In this document: one piece after another, positions 11,405 through 20,820 of the stretch
How the letters are laid out: every line of letters begins with the position of its first letter
Position numbering within the stretch: the first letter of the stretch is position 1
From: Rhynchopus sp. YZ270_cl-10
Lineage: Eukaryota; Euglenozoa; Diplonemea; Diplonemida; Diplonemidae
Length of the DNA stretch: 64,000 nucleotides
Direction of reading: 5' to 3'
Assembly (NCBI GenBank): GCA_964035575.1
Contig: OZ037886.1
Coordinates: 558,001-622,000 of the forward strand
Made by a program: the position numbers and the translations under genes
Notes under the pieces: model-generated
Seen by the model: only the letters and a program-made list of their open reading frames with translations
Databases searched by the model: none
What the model was told of the DNA's origin: nothing

Positions 11405-11532
11405 ATCAGAAAATATCTTTGTGTAGGTTTCTGCTCTAGGGTTTGTGAAAACTATGAAGGGAAAAAAAAATCGAACATTTTTTATTGAGAAATTTGGGAG
11501 TTTTTTGAAACGGCCCAACCCCCCCACCTCCT

Positions 11533-12576
11533 CTATCGTCTCAGCTGCATTGAACCCACAGGCTCTGCACGCGAAAAGAAGGACGCAGTATTTATTTCCC
11601 CATCTTTTCTTGAGATGGTGCGAGAAAGGATGAATTCTGCGATGCGCTGTACGCTTTCGGTTGCCTCAGGGAATATTGGTGTGAAGAGAGGGAACGAATG
11701 GCACATGCCTTCCACTACATCGAGCTGTGCTTCTACCCCTTCGGACACCGCCCTGGCATGCGCATCGATGCAATCATCCAACAGCACCTCCGTATCTCCT
11801 ACTGTAAAGTACATTGGTGGAAGGCCTTTGAAGGACGCATTAATCGGAGAAAAAAGGGGCTTCGCTTTGTCCCTCTCGGCAACCTGCACCCCATTCAGAT
11901 CTACATTCCCTACAGCCATATCCGCCACCACCTCAAACGACGCCCTCGGCACAGCACCAAACATGACATCACTTTCCGCATTCCTCTTATGACTCTCCCT
12001 ACTACAGGTCAAATCCGTCCAAGGGGAAATCGGTACTGCACAGGCAGGCATGATATGCCCTTCATCCCTCAACCTCTGCAGAGTCAACAGTGTTAACCCT
12101 CCCCCTGCAGAATCACCTACAATAGACAATCTCTCTGGCGCCACCCTGCCACTATGCACCAACGCCTTCAATACACATGACACATCATGCGTTGCAGCGG
12201 GAAGAGGGTGTTCTGGTGCTAACCTATAGGCTGGGCAGATTACCTTCATATCGGTGTAGTATGACAGTAGTGAGGCAATGCTTTTTGCAAGGGTGGGCGT
12301 GCCAAAGACGTAGCCTCCTCCATGAATGTACAGAACAATGCCGTTTTCCTCTTGTTCGGGTGTGCCGATTTCGAGGCAGCGTACCCCAGCTACAGATTCT
12401 CTGGTATAAAGGTAGGCTCCCGTTGCAGTGGAAAGCCCGCGGTTCAAATTGGGGAGCCATTGGCACGCAGCGCGGGCGGGTGGGAGAAGTTTTACAACAT
12501 CGCTGTGTGCGGCAAGTCTGCTCCCAGCCTTCAAAGCCTCCTGAACGACCTGGCAACGCCGGGAGAGCGGTGGCAT
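11533..12576 (-). CDS. Alpha/beta-hydrolase of the hormone-sensitive lipase (fold-3) type
   Basis: A single-exon gene of 347 residues, usual length for the family. It shows the oxyanion motif HGGGYVFG, the nucleophile elbow GDSAGGG, the conserved YRLAPEHPLPAA block, an acid in GDTEVLLDD and a His in MCHSFPLF, so the catalytic triad looks complete. It probably hydrolyses a short- or medium-chain ester; the substrate cannot be read from sequence. The N-terminus (MPPLSRRCQVVQEALKAGSR) is basic and might target an organelle. A long pyrimidine tract (complement of about 12605-12665) followed by AAAG precedes the ATG. It directly precedes the CoA synthase gene in transcription order. Confidence 0.88.
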   Translation of the reverse strand: MPPLSRRCQVVQEALKAGSRLAAHSDVVKLLPPARAACQWLPNLNRGLSTATGAYLYTRESVAGVRCLEIGTPEQEENGIVLYIHGGGYVFGTPTLAKSIASLLSYYTDMKVICPAYRLAPEHPLPAATHDVSCVLKALVHSGRVAPERLSIVGDSAGGGLTLLTLQRLRDEGHIMPACAVPISPWTDLTCSRESHKRNAESDVMFGAVPRASFEVVADMAVGNVDLNGVQVAERDKAKPLFSPINASFKGLPPMYFTVGDTEVLLDDCIDAHARAVSEGVEAQLDVVEGMCHSFPLFTPIFPEATESVQRIAEFILSRTISRKDGEINTASFFSRAEPVGSMQLRR

Positions 12577-12837
12577 CCAATGGGAGGATATGCACTTTGA
12601 GGGGGTGGTGGTTTCTTTTTGAGAAATTGAAAGGAGAAAGAAAAATAAGAAAATACTCTTTTTTTTTAACTCATGGTGGAACTAGGGAGGAGAGAAGGAG
12701 AGAAGCAGGGAGTTCGACGTTTTTTTTAAACCCCCAATAAACAGAGAGTAGGGCTCACATTATTTGGGGGAGGAGGAGGGAGGGGAGAGAAACGAGGTAT
12801 ACTTTGTGTTTCTGATGGCAACACTCTCAACAGTTTT

Positions 12838-13030
12838 TTTTGTTTTCGTAACGCCTACCTCTTTAACCTTTTGTTTGCTTGATTGAGCTTACCGAATCGC
12901 TCAACTGCGATGGGAAAAATCGTGCGTGTTTTGATCTCGTCACTGAAATTCTTTCAGATGAAATTTCGAGATCTGAACCGCTACGATAATTTGAGAAATC
13001 CAGAAAGCTTCAGAGATAATGAAATCCCCA
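12838..13030 (+). repeat. Block A, left copy, of the composite element
   Basis: Begins TTTTGTTTTCGTAACGCC and ends GAAATCCCCA. Identical to 14615-14807 at a fixed offset of 1777 bp; similarity stops abruptly after the shared CCCCA, which marks the inner edge of the block. Confidence 0.85.
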
Positions 13031-14447
13031 GGGTGGGCGCGAAAACATAATCATATAAGGTAATGAAGCTGGTTATCCATGAAATGTTTGAATCTAGAGA
13101 ACCTTGACACATCGAACAGCGTGTCCCGCCGGCCCTAATCCGTATGAGCGCAGTTGGGGGGGGGACCTCCGTGAGAATGTCCTGCAGAGGACTCTTCACT
13201 GCTCCGGAGCAGGAAGACGTCCGACAGTACATAGCGAACCTGGAGCCGTGAAGAGATGGATTTCGATAGCCACGTGACCAATATAAACTTGCGGCACTTC
13301 AAGGAACTACTGTGGTCATGGCAAACTCAGCCAGGGCCGCAATCCTGTTCAAGGGTTCGTACCTGCCAGCGTCTGCGAACCTCTCAAGACGTGATATAGA
13401 CAGAGAGTTGTTCGTTTTCTATGAGACCTGTCCAAAGGCAAGTAAATACGACGCATGCGACAGCTCACCGTAGTCCTTTCACGTATTGGCGAGCCTCTTT
13501 CCAAAGAAGCAGCCACAACCCTGCGCCTCTTCGCCATACCGTTTATCCAAGATCGCAGACAATGCCTATCTAAACCCTCTGGCGATACATTGCCCTTGCA
13601 CGTCGTAGATGTGGTCGATCCGCAAACTTGAAGTGACGCATCTCGGGGAGGAGCGCAAGCCTACCGTCAGTAAGCAGCTAGTACACATAGCCTCGATGCA
13701 GCGCACTTCCTGGTAGATCGTGATAAGGACGGCCCGCTCAGTGGTGGCAGCGATGTACAGCACAAATCCCTACAACCGACTGCCACACATTCCCAAGCTA
13801 CGGCGGAAAAAGTGCCTGTCTCTTATCCATGCACCCTAGATGAACGCGCCATCTCTACAGCAGCAGCAGCGTCCTACACCTTCAGCGACATGTAGAATCG
13901 TGCACACGGATCCGCTTCTCTTTGAGACGCTCCGCGCTGAAGACACCCGCAGGGCAGCCAATCGTAGCGAAAACTGCGGTGTGCACCTTCAGCTCCTCGC
14001 GATGACGACCAGCCGTAAACGAGGATGGACAACGCGGTGTACATCGTCACCATGAATACGCCCAGTGTGAACTACCTCTACGGGGCCAAACGGAGGTCTC
14101 CATCCAGACAGTCTGGCGCCCATCCAGCAGGTCAGCTAGTCAGTGTAGGCCAGGTGAAGAGGAAGACTTCTCCATGGAAGCAAGCGTAGTCGACAAAGTA
14201 TATCACGCGCGTTCACTAGCTAGGTCAGCCGAGGAATGGGAGGATCCACGCGAAGACCACTCCGAAGTGCGGGAGGGAATGTGCGGTACCGTGATGGCAG
14301 ATAAGGAGAGGGCAGACACCACGAAATTACCCGGGAAGGATGTGCCCGTCAACGAAGGCAACGCAGGCGTATCTGCACCACGAGAGTGCAGCGAAGAGAA
14401 ACGTGAACCATGATACCGTAGAGAGTTGCTCAGGTGTGGGTGGGCGG
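13031..14447. other. Interior 1 of the composite element
   Basis: About 1.4 kb with only short open frames on both strands (for example 13566-13763 minus, 13840-14055 plus). I recognise no protein family. It differs in sequence from interior 2. Confidence 0.5.
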
Positions 14448-14614
14448 GAGAAATTTTTAAATGTCATGGTCACGTTTTGCATAACATTGTAATCATATCA
14501 CATGATTTGTGAGTCGGTTGCAGAAATCATCTCTCATGATTTCTGAATCGGTTGCAGAGTTGGCTAGCCGAAAACAAAAAGGCTGATATTTGGTTACACA
14601 AAATATAATCCTTC
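14448..14614 (+). repeat. Block B, central copy, of the composite element
   Basis: Begins GAGAAATTTTTAAATG and ends AATCCTTC. It contains two imperfect tandem units of about 33 bp, each ending CGGTTGCAGA. Identical to 17871-18037 at a fixed offset of 3423 bp. Confidence 0.85.
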
Positions 14615-14807
14615 TTTTGTTTTCGTAACGCCTACCTCTTTAACCTTTTGTTTGCTTGATTGAGCTTACCGAATCGCTCAACTGCGATGGGAAAAATCGT
14701 GCGTGTTTTGATCTCGTCACTGAAATTCTTTCAGATGAAATTTCGAGATCTGAACCGCTACGATAATTTGAGAAATCCAGAAAGCTTCAGAGATAATGAA
14801 ATCCCCA
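14615..14807 (+). repeat. Block A, central copy, of the composite element
   Basis: Second copy of the 193-bp block, abutting block B with no spacer. A B-A junction is what a circular or tandem intermediate would leave. Confidence 0.85.
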
Positions 14808-17800
14808 ACGCAGATCTCTGGCTTTCATATCCCAACGCAGGTGAGGAGTTCATCGGAAGGACGAGAACGACGGAGCAATGATGTCAGGGAGTCAGAAGAA
14901 GCAGCGGTATACGAGGGAGAAATCCGCACGGCAAGGGTCCGCGGCGTCCGTAACATAGGTATCCAGCGTGTCGCACACGGACTCACGCAGCAGGTCTGTA
15001 TCGTGCCATACGCATAAAAACACACACTCACAGGAGGCTACCACCGCCGTCGCGCACACTGAGAAGCATCGTTGAACCACGAATCCTCTGCTAGCAGACT
15101 TCTTGTTCGTCACGCAGAAGGCGATCGGCATAGAAGGAACCTTGCCCAGCGTCAGGTTCATGAAGTGCCTTCACCGGCCCGCCCACAAGCGACCACAACC
15201 TCATTGCCGTTGTCAGACCGGAAAGTACGGAAGACTAAGCGGCGCCTCGCAATCCCACACACAGACACGACATCGGCACGGAGCCTCAACTAAGCGGCAA
15301 AAACACGGAGGCTCCTACCACATCGCCGCAATGTCCGTGCTGCCACCATACACAAGCAGGATCGCTCTGGCGTCCAGGCGCGGCACTGAGCCACGCCGAA
15401 GCGTCGCAAGACATACCGGAAAGGCGAACTGGCAGGGGCAGGAACAGCAACATATCATAGACACCCAACACCAGGTAGACAGCCCCCAAGAAGGAGGAGC
15501 ATCCTGTCACAAGAACCCAGAGAACTCAGACTTGGACAGAGTTCATAGCACACACAGGCAGCTCGGCGAATAGAGAGAAATTCTTCTGAATCTCAAGCCA
15601 CCCAGACACTCTTGGCTCGGCGAGGGTTCTACTCGCACAGATGGAAAAACAACTATGTGGAAGTTAAATACTCAAATAACCAAGACTCTCTTGGTTCGGA
15701 CAGGGTCACACACCAACAGTCAGTCGGACGAACTGAGAGGAAGAATCCGAAGATACTACACGACTCACAAACCATTCGGAAAACACTGCGTGGCTCAGAT
15801 CAATGAAACGTGAAATGCAAAGAACTAGCGGCAGTGTGTCATTAAAGATCATAAGATGGACGCAAGCCTCACACGCCTAGCCACCTACGACACAAGAGAT
15901 CACACAACACTTAGACTCCTCAGACCCGACAGACGCAAAGGGGTACCGGAGAGAACGAGGCGAACAAGACGAGGCATAGTGGGAAGAGGAATAGATTGAA
16001 GACACCATCACAAATCAAGCAGATCCTATTACACACGAACTCACGTAGCGGTATGCGTCGAGCCACACACAGGGAACATCGTACGCATAGTCGGCTATCA
16101 CTGCCATCGCCACACTGAGAGGCGTCGTTGAAACCACCACCTGCTTCGCAGACAAGTACGGCCCGTAGAAGATGCACGGCACAGAAGGATCCTGCCCAGC
16201 ATCAGGTTCATGCAGTGCCCTCACCGGCTCACTCACAAGCGACCACAGCCTCGTCAACCCGGAAACTGCGGAAGTCCAAGCGGCCATAATCCCGAACACA
16301 GACACACCACCGGCACGTAGCCTCAACTGAGCGTCGTGTCCGTACATCCACTGCGTAAGGTGCCTGGCCTCGTACCGGTCGATGCCTCCATACATCACTC
16401 TTGGCTGACGCAGAAAGATCCCAGCGGCACTACAGCACCTACAGCATCGCACTGGTGCTCGTCGCACGGGTGCACAGCACAGATGGAGCCGTACTTGGGG
16501 AAGGCGCACTCGGGGCAGCAGACGCATGCGTGTTGGGTACAGCAGGGGCAGACGTCGTATTCCGTAGCCGGGTCGCGGGTGGTAGCGCAGCAGGATCCTC
16601 CACGTGCGTGGGTACGAAGATGCGCTGTTCCAGCCAAGGTATCGCACACCACATAGACACCTCAGACCCGACAGATGCAACAGAGACAGGAAAGAACTCG
16701 GCGAACAAGACAGGCAAGGGAAGAAGAGGACTGAAGGTAGAAGACATACTCATGACCACACACCCAGACGACCAAGAACCGCAAGGGGGACAGGCAGACC
16801 TGATCACCACGGTAGGAAAGGGTATACGACACACACAGAGGATAGAGGTACCACGGGCAGGACCGACCACACGGACAGAGTACAGAACGCATCGGCGCAT
16901 GGTCAAGGACCGGCCCCCGAGAAACACACAGATCTTCAACGTTACACCTATGGATAGGCGGCGGGACTTATTTATACCAACGCTACACCTATGGATAGGC
17001 GGCGGGACTTATTTATACCAACGCTACACCTATGGATAGGCGGCGGGAATTATTTATACCAACGCTACACCTATGGATAGGCGGCGGGACTTATTTATAC
17101 CAACGCTACACCTATGGATAGGCGGCGGGACTTATTTATACCAACGCTACACCTATGGATAGGCGGCGGGAATTATTTATACCAACGCTACCCGATACAC
17201 ACCACGTAACTAAGAGTAGGTACTCGAGAACTAAGCAGGCAGACAGACGCGCAAGGAAGAGCCCACCGGCAGGGAACAGTAGGTACTCGATGAAGCACTC
17301 ATGAAAGGAAGGAGCTCGAGTACCCATATCTATTTACCAGATGAGAGATACATACCACAGACACCTCAGACACAACAATTACGGAGAAGATGAGGCAAGC
17401 AAGACGACATAGAAGAGGAGGAGACTGGAGACACACAACACAGGGCACATAGAATCAGTCTGCAGAGGTTAACAAGATAAACACAAGCCACACGTGTGTA
17501 GGCACCACCACAGCAAAGAAACACACAACACACAAAAACCCGTCACAGCCAGAAGAAGTCGTAGCACCCATGTCAAGGCACTCGTGAACCGCACCTGCGG
17601 TCAGAAAAACTGTTAGGAACCGTCTGATAAGGAAGACACCCATCAGGCAGCACACGTGCCATGACTCGGCAATAGAACCCCAATCACACAGATAACTCAA
17701 ACCAGAACACGCGCAGCAGACACCGGAGGAACAAAGCGAAGAGGATGGGGTGGGAGACGCCCAACCGCGAAATGGGAGGGGGGAGGCTTTCTTTCTTTCC

Positions 17801-17870
17801 TTGAGGAAGAGGGGAGGGGGGGTTGACTAGTCTCTACCACCTAGGCAAACCGTAGGATATACAAAACAGT
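14808..17870. other. Interior 2 of the composite element, diverged tandem units
   Basis: About 3.1 kb containing old internal duplication: the stretch around 15000-15300 resembles 16046-16335, and a motif around the words CTCAGACCCGACAGA recurs near 15913 and 16664, with a weaker relative near 17363, giving a period of about 700-750 bp. Open frames on the minus strand (for example 16015-16680) are hydrophobic and Cys-rich without a family I know. A 41-bp tandem array lies at 16940-17185. The units look decayed. Confidence 0.5.
16940..17185 (-). repeat. Six-copy tandem array of a 41-bp unit carrying a TATA-like box
   Basis: Units start at 16940, 16981, 17022, 17063, 17104 and 17145; a partial seventh follows. 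Copies differ at only one or two positions. Read on the minus strand, each holds GGTATAAATAA followed by a GC-rich stretch, so the array looks like stacked promoter monomers pointing into interior 2. The promoter role is inference. Confidence 0.85.
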
Positions 17871-18037
17871 GAGAAATTTTTAAATGTCATGGTCACGTTT
17901 TGCATAACATTGTAATCATATCACATGATTTGTGAGTCGGTTGCAGAAATCATCTCTCATGATTTCTGAATCGGTTGCAGAGTTGGCTAGCCGAAAACAA
18001 AAAGGCTGATATTTGGTTACACAAAATATAATCCTTC
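17871..18037 (+). repeat. Block B, right copy, of the composite element
   Basis: Right end of the composite insertion. It ends AATCCTTC, then runs into a T stretch and directly into a family F repeat. Confidence 0.85.
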
Positions 18038-18046
18038 TTTTTTTTT

Positions 18047-18092
18047 TGAAAACTTGGTTGTAGTGTAGCCACCCTAGAGTGTGCTCCACTAT
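18047..18092 (+). repeat. Family F short repeat, copy 1
   Basis: About 50 bp: TTGAAAACTTGGTTGTAGTG, then a core with CCACCCTAGAGTGTG and the end CTCCACTAT. Other copies are at 57497-57550 (reverse), 61031-61082 and 61931-61980. Confidence 0.8.
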
Positions 18093-18235
18093 TTTTTTTT
18101 GTCATACAGGAAAAACACAGCCTTTTTTTTCCTCTCTGAATTTGGTTTGAATACCTTTGTATTTCGATCTCCCTCTCCCGCCTTCGTTCCTGTCCGATTT
18201 CCCCATTTCCCTCAGAAAAAAAATGAACAACTTGA

Positions 18236-18267
18236 GAGATGAAGTGCCTCTCGTGGACATATCCATC
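18236..18267 (+). repeat. Family B hairpin repeat
   Basis: Contains GCCTCTCGTG flanked by GAGATG and a diverged CATATCC/CATC arm. Weaker pairing than the best copies. Confidence 0.5.
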
Positions 18268-18392
18268 GTAAAATAAGGGTACAATTTTTGAGAGAAAAAC
18301 ACTATAAACAAACAAAAAATAATACAACAAAAAAATCCACACAACAGGATTCTTAAAATACTACGTTCCCTCCTCCAGCTCCATCCCTTTTT

Positions 18393-20636
18393 TCAACACC
18401 CCGCCAGCTTCGGGAGCGAATATTTCTTCGGTGTGTACGGTGCATTTCGTTTTGAGGTTTCGTGGTAATGCCCTGGGTGGAGGGCACGTGGGTATTGCGA
18501 AGGGTCCGGACCGCTGCTGCTGTGCTCTGTTTGCTCTGCGACGAAGTGGGCGACCCTTTCTTGGGATGGAATTCGGAGTACTAAGGCACTGTCATCACCT
18601 TCACCACCACCACCACCTCTTGGAGACGGCGAAGGGCTCTTCAGGGACGACACTGGAGCAGGCGCCATGACACTCCCAGCCCTACTGCTCCTAGGGGAAT
18701 GACTGCTCTGTGCGCTGTGCACACTATGCACACTTGCCTGCCTATGTGCAGGCTCCGACGCCCTCAAAATACGCACCTCAGAGTGAGGAAGAAACACATC
18801 ATTTGCGACATCACTCTCCACCAAAAACCCGTTCGGCGCTCTGCTCTTGATTCTCCCTAAAGACCCTGCCGCGGTTCGACACAACGCCCCGACCGGCCAC
18901 GCAATGCGCGCACCAGGGTGTTCTTGGAGTTCTTCTGGCTGTGCTTCTGCGTGGACCACCTCTTCTCCGACAGAGAACGTCGCTAGGATTGGGTCTACCT
19001 TTGCACCGTCAGAGGTAGGAGATGAAGGACCTAAATGCGGTGCACGGCGTGGGCTTGTATTCCCGGACACCAATGGCGCAACCCGCTCCTCTGCAGGCAC
19101 CTCTTCTGCAAGAATCGGGTACGGCTGTGTGTCCTCGGTTTGTGTATTGCTTTGCACGCTATTCGCCCGCTTCGAAACAGACGTTTTTATCTGTGGATCA
19201 GTATAACTCCCTATAAGCGCTTCGGTGGTCCAAACAGGGTGGATTGCTGTAGGCTCGGTTGTCGCTGTGGTGGTCTCATTTGTGTGTGATGCGACAGAGG
19301 GCGCAGAGGAATTCCGATCGTCATATACAATCGCACTTTCAAACCTTGCTGCCAAATGCCGTACAGGGTCAAACCTCTCCACACGCCCAGGAGAGTCGAG
19401 CTCGGACCACCCATGTCTACTTCTCTCCTTCTCCCTCTCCCTCTCCTTCTCCCACCTCCCAGGCGAACCATGTGGTGAGCTTGCCACAGAGGTAGCAGGG
19501 CTCACCTCCATAGAGGCCTCACCTTCTCTGTGCACCCTCCCCTTTCCTAGGTACCGCACAGCGGCACCTTGCTGTGCACGCCGCTCAGGGGGAGACACCG
19601 GGTGGACCTTCTGGACTGAAGAGGTGTACCGCGGAGATGCAGTGCGTCTCTGTGGCGACGCACTCTGCCGCGCAATGTCAACAAGGTGCTGTAGGTGCGC
19701 GAGGTGGTCGTCGTCATGGGCAACTGTGTGCGGTATGGGGATGTATTCAGGGGGGTCGTTTGCTGGTGGTGCTGGGGTGTCTGGTAGTGGTGTGATTGTC
19801 TGGGTTGCTTCGTGGTGAGGAATGCGCTGTACGGTGTTCGTTCCCGCCGCTACAGTCATTTTCTGGAGGGAGAGTGTGCCGGTTGCTTTGTCGTAGACCC
19901 GTATAGTGTCGGTCTGCGTACTATGATTCACCATACTGTCAAGACGTTGCTGAACCTGCGCAGAGAACGATTCGATCAACGCATTTCGGTCCGCCTCCCA
20001 CGCCTTCTGCGTGAACTGCACCTCCTCCCGCAGCAGCTGGGCGTCCTCGCTGAGGGCCTCCGTTGCTGCAGAGGACGCGGTCTTACTTCGCTCCACCTCC
20101 TGCTTCAGGTACGCCGTGAGCTCTTGGGATGCATGCAGGGCCTGCTCTGTGGAGCTGAGGTCTTGCTGCAGGCTGTGGTTTGCGCCCTCCATTTCGTGGA
20201 GCAGATGGACCAGCTTATCATTGCGAAGCGCGAGGTCTTCGTAGTCGTCTACCAAACGGGCGTGCTTCTGCATCAACACCTCGGCCATGCACTCCACGCT
20301 TTTTACACGCTCCGCTGACACACCACGGTCCTCACCTGCAGTGGATTTGCTGTCACGCCTGGGTTGGGGTGATGCAGGCGACGCAGGCGACGCGGGTGTT
20401 ACCAACCCTCCCTTCCGTACCCCAATTGTATCAAACGGCAGTGACGGCAGGGTCTGTCCCTCTGACAGATGCTGTCGTCGAGAGGGTTCTGGTGAAGAGG
20501 CATGTTGATGTTGATGTTGTTGATGCTGGTGATGTTGTTGACTCTGCAACGTCCGATGATACGACACCGACTGCGGCGAAGGCACCGTCGCCCGGGAGGA
20601 CTCCTCCATCTCCCTCCCCCCTTCGTCTTGAAACAT
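18393..20636 (-). CDS. Coiled-coil protein with a C-terminal SH3/Tudor-like segment
   Basis: 747 residues from the ATG at 20636; the open frame continues upstream but with no ATG that sits better, and pyrimidine-rich sequence lies upstream of 20636. Features: a Gln/His run near residues 30-45; a coiled coil about 118-235 (ALRNDKLVHLLHEMEG and following heptads); long Ser/Pro-rich stretches with many SP sites; and a short beta-rich segment near 580-625 (GSLGRIKSRAPNGFLVES, then VFLPHSEVRIL) like the small SH3/Tudor-type modules in the other coiled-coil proteins of this window. No enzyme motif. Likely a cytoskeletal or scaffold protein; the function is not known. Confidence 0.75.
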   Translation of the reverse strand: MFQDEGGREMEESSRATVPSPQSVSYHRTLQSQQHHQHQQHQHQHASSPEPSRRQHLSEGQTLPSLPFDTIGVRKGGLVTPASPASPASPQPRRDSKSTAGEDRGVSAERVKSVECMAEVLMQKHARLVDDYEDLALRNDKLVHLLHEMEGANHSLQQDLSSTEQALHASQELTAYLKQEVERSKTASSAATEALSEDAQLLREEVQFTQKAWEADRNALIESFSAQVQQRLDSMVNHSTQTDTIRVYDKATGTLSLQKMTVAAGTNTVQRIPHHEATQTITPLPDTPAPPANDPPEYIPIPHTVAHDDDHLAHLQHLVDIARQSASPQRRTASPRYTSSVQKVHPVSPPERRAQQGAAVRYLGKGRVHREGEASMEVSPATSVASSPHGSPGRWEKEREREKERSRHGWSELDSPGRVERFDPVRHLAARFESAIVYDDRNSSAPSVASHTNETTTATTEPTAIHPVWTTEALIGSYTDPQIKTSVSKRANSVQSNTQTEDTQPYPILAEEVPAEERVAPLVSGNTSPRRAPHLGPSSPTSDGAKVDPILATFSVGEEVVHAEAQPEELQEHPGARIAWPVGALCRTAAGSLGRIKSRAPNGFLVESDVANDVFLPHSEVRILRASEPAHRQASVHSVHSAQSSHSPRSSRAGSVMAPAPVSSLKSPSPSPRGGGGGEGDDSALVLRIPSQERVAHFVAEQTEHSSSGPDPSQYPRALHPGHYHETSKRNAPYTPKKYSLPKLAGC

Positions 20637-20820
20637 CGTTTTCTTTGTGTATAAGAAATCGAAGAAAGCGATTCCCCGACTTTCTGTGAGGTTGTAAACA
20701 GGGAGATGTCGAGAGAATCCCACAAAAAATGATTTTCCTACTTTTTTTCTTACTACCGCCCCCCCTCAGAAGTTGCGAATAGAATAAAAAAAAAAACTGA
20801 AAGGTGCAAATGAACCTTCC

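Larger units (their letters stand above)
12838..18037. mobile_element. Composite insertion: two head-to-tail elements with identical ends, unlike interiors
   Basis: Block A (about 193 bp) occurs at 12838-13030 and 14615-14807. Block B (167 bp) occurs at 14448-14614 and 17871-18037. I see no difference between copies of either block. The order is A, interior 1, B, A, interior 2, B, so the central junction is B joined directly to A. Interior 1 is about 1.4 kb and interior 2 about 3.1 kb, and they are not obviously alike. The insertion lies in T-runs, so a target duplication cannot be told. No complete transposase, reverse transcriptase or recombinase could be recognised. Tandem non-autonomous elements, integration of a circular dimer, or a split-direct-repeat arrangement would all fit. 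The identical ends argue that it is young. Confidence 0.7.
18038..18392. other. Intergenic region with family F and B repeats
   Basis: Holds a family F copy (18047-18092) and a family B hairpin (18236-18267). The remainder is A/T-rich and is probably the 3' untranslated region of the coiled-coil gene ending at 18393. Confidence 0.55.

Noticed and set aside
16401-17039. Plus-strand open frame of 212 codons in the composite element
   Set aside because: Runs into the 41-bp tandem array and mirrors a minus-strand frame; composition effect of decayed tandem units.
18393-20318. Several long plus-strand frames opposite the coiled-coil genes (also around 38622-39617, 44961-46273 and 53208-54266)
   Set aside because: Antisense shadows of well-supported minus-strand genes with strong codon bias; no start context or homology.
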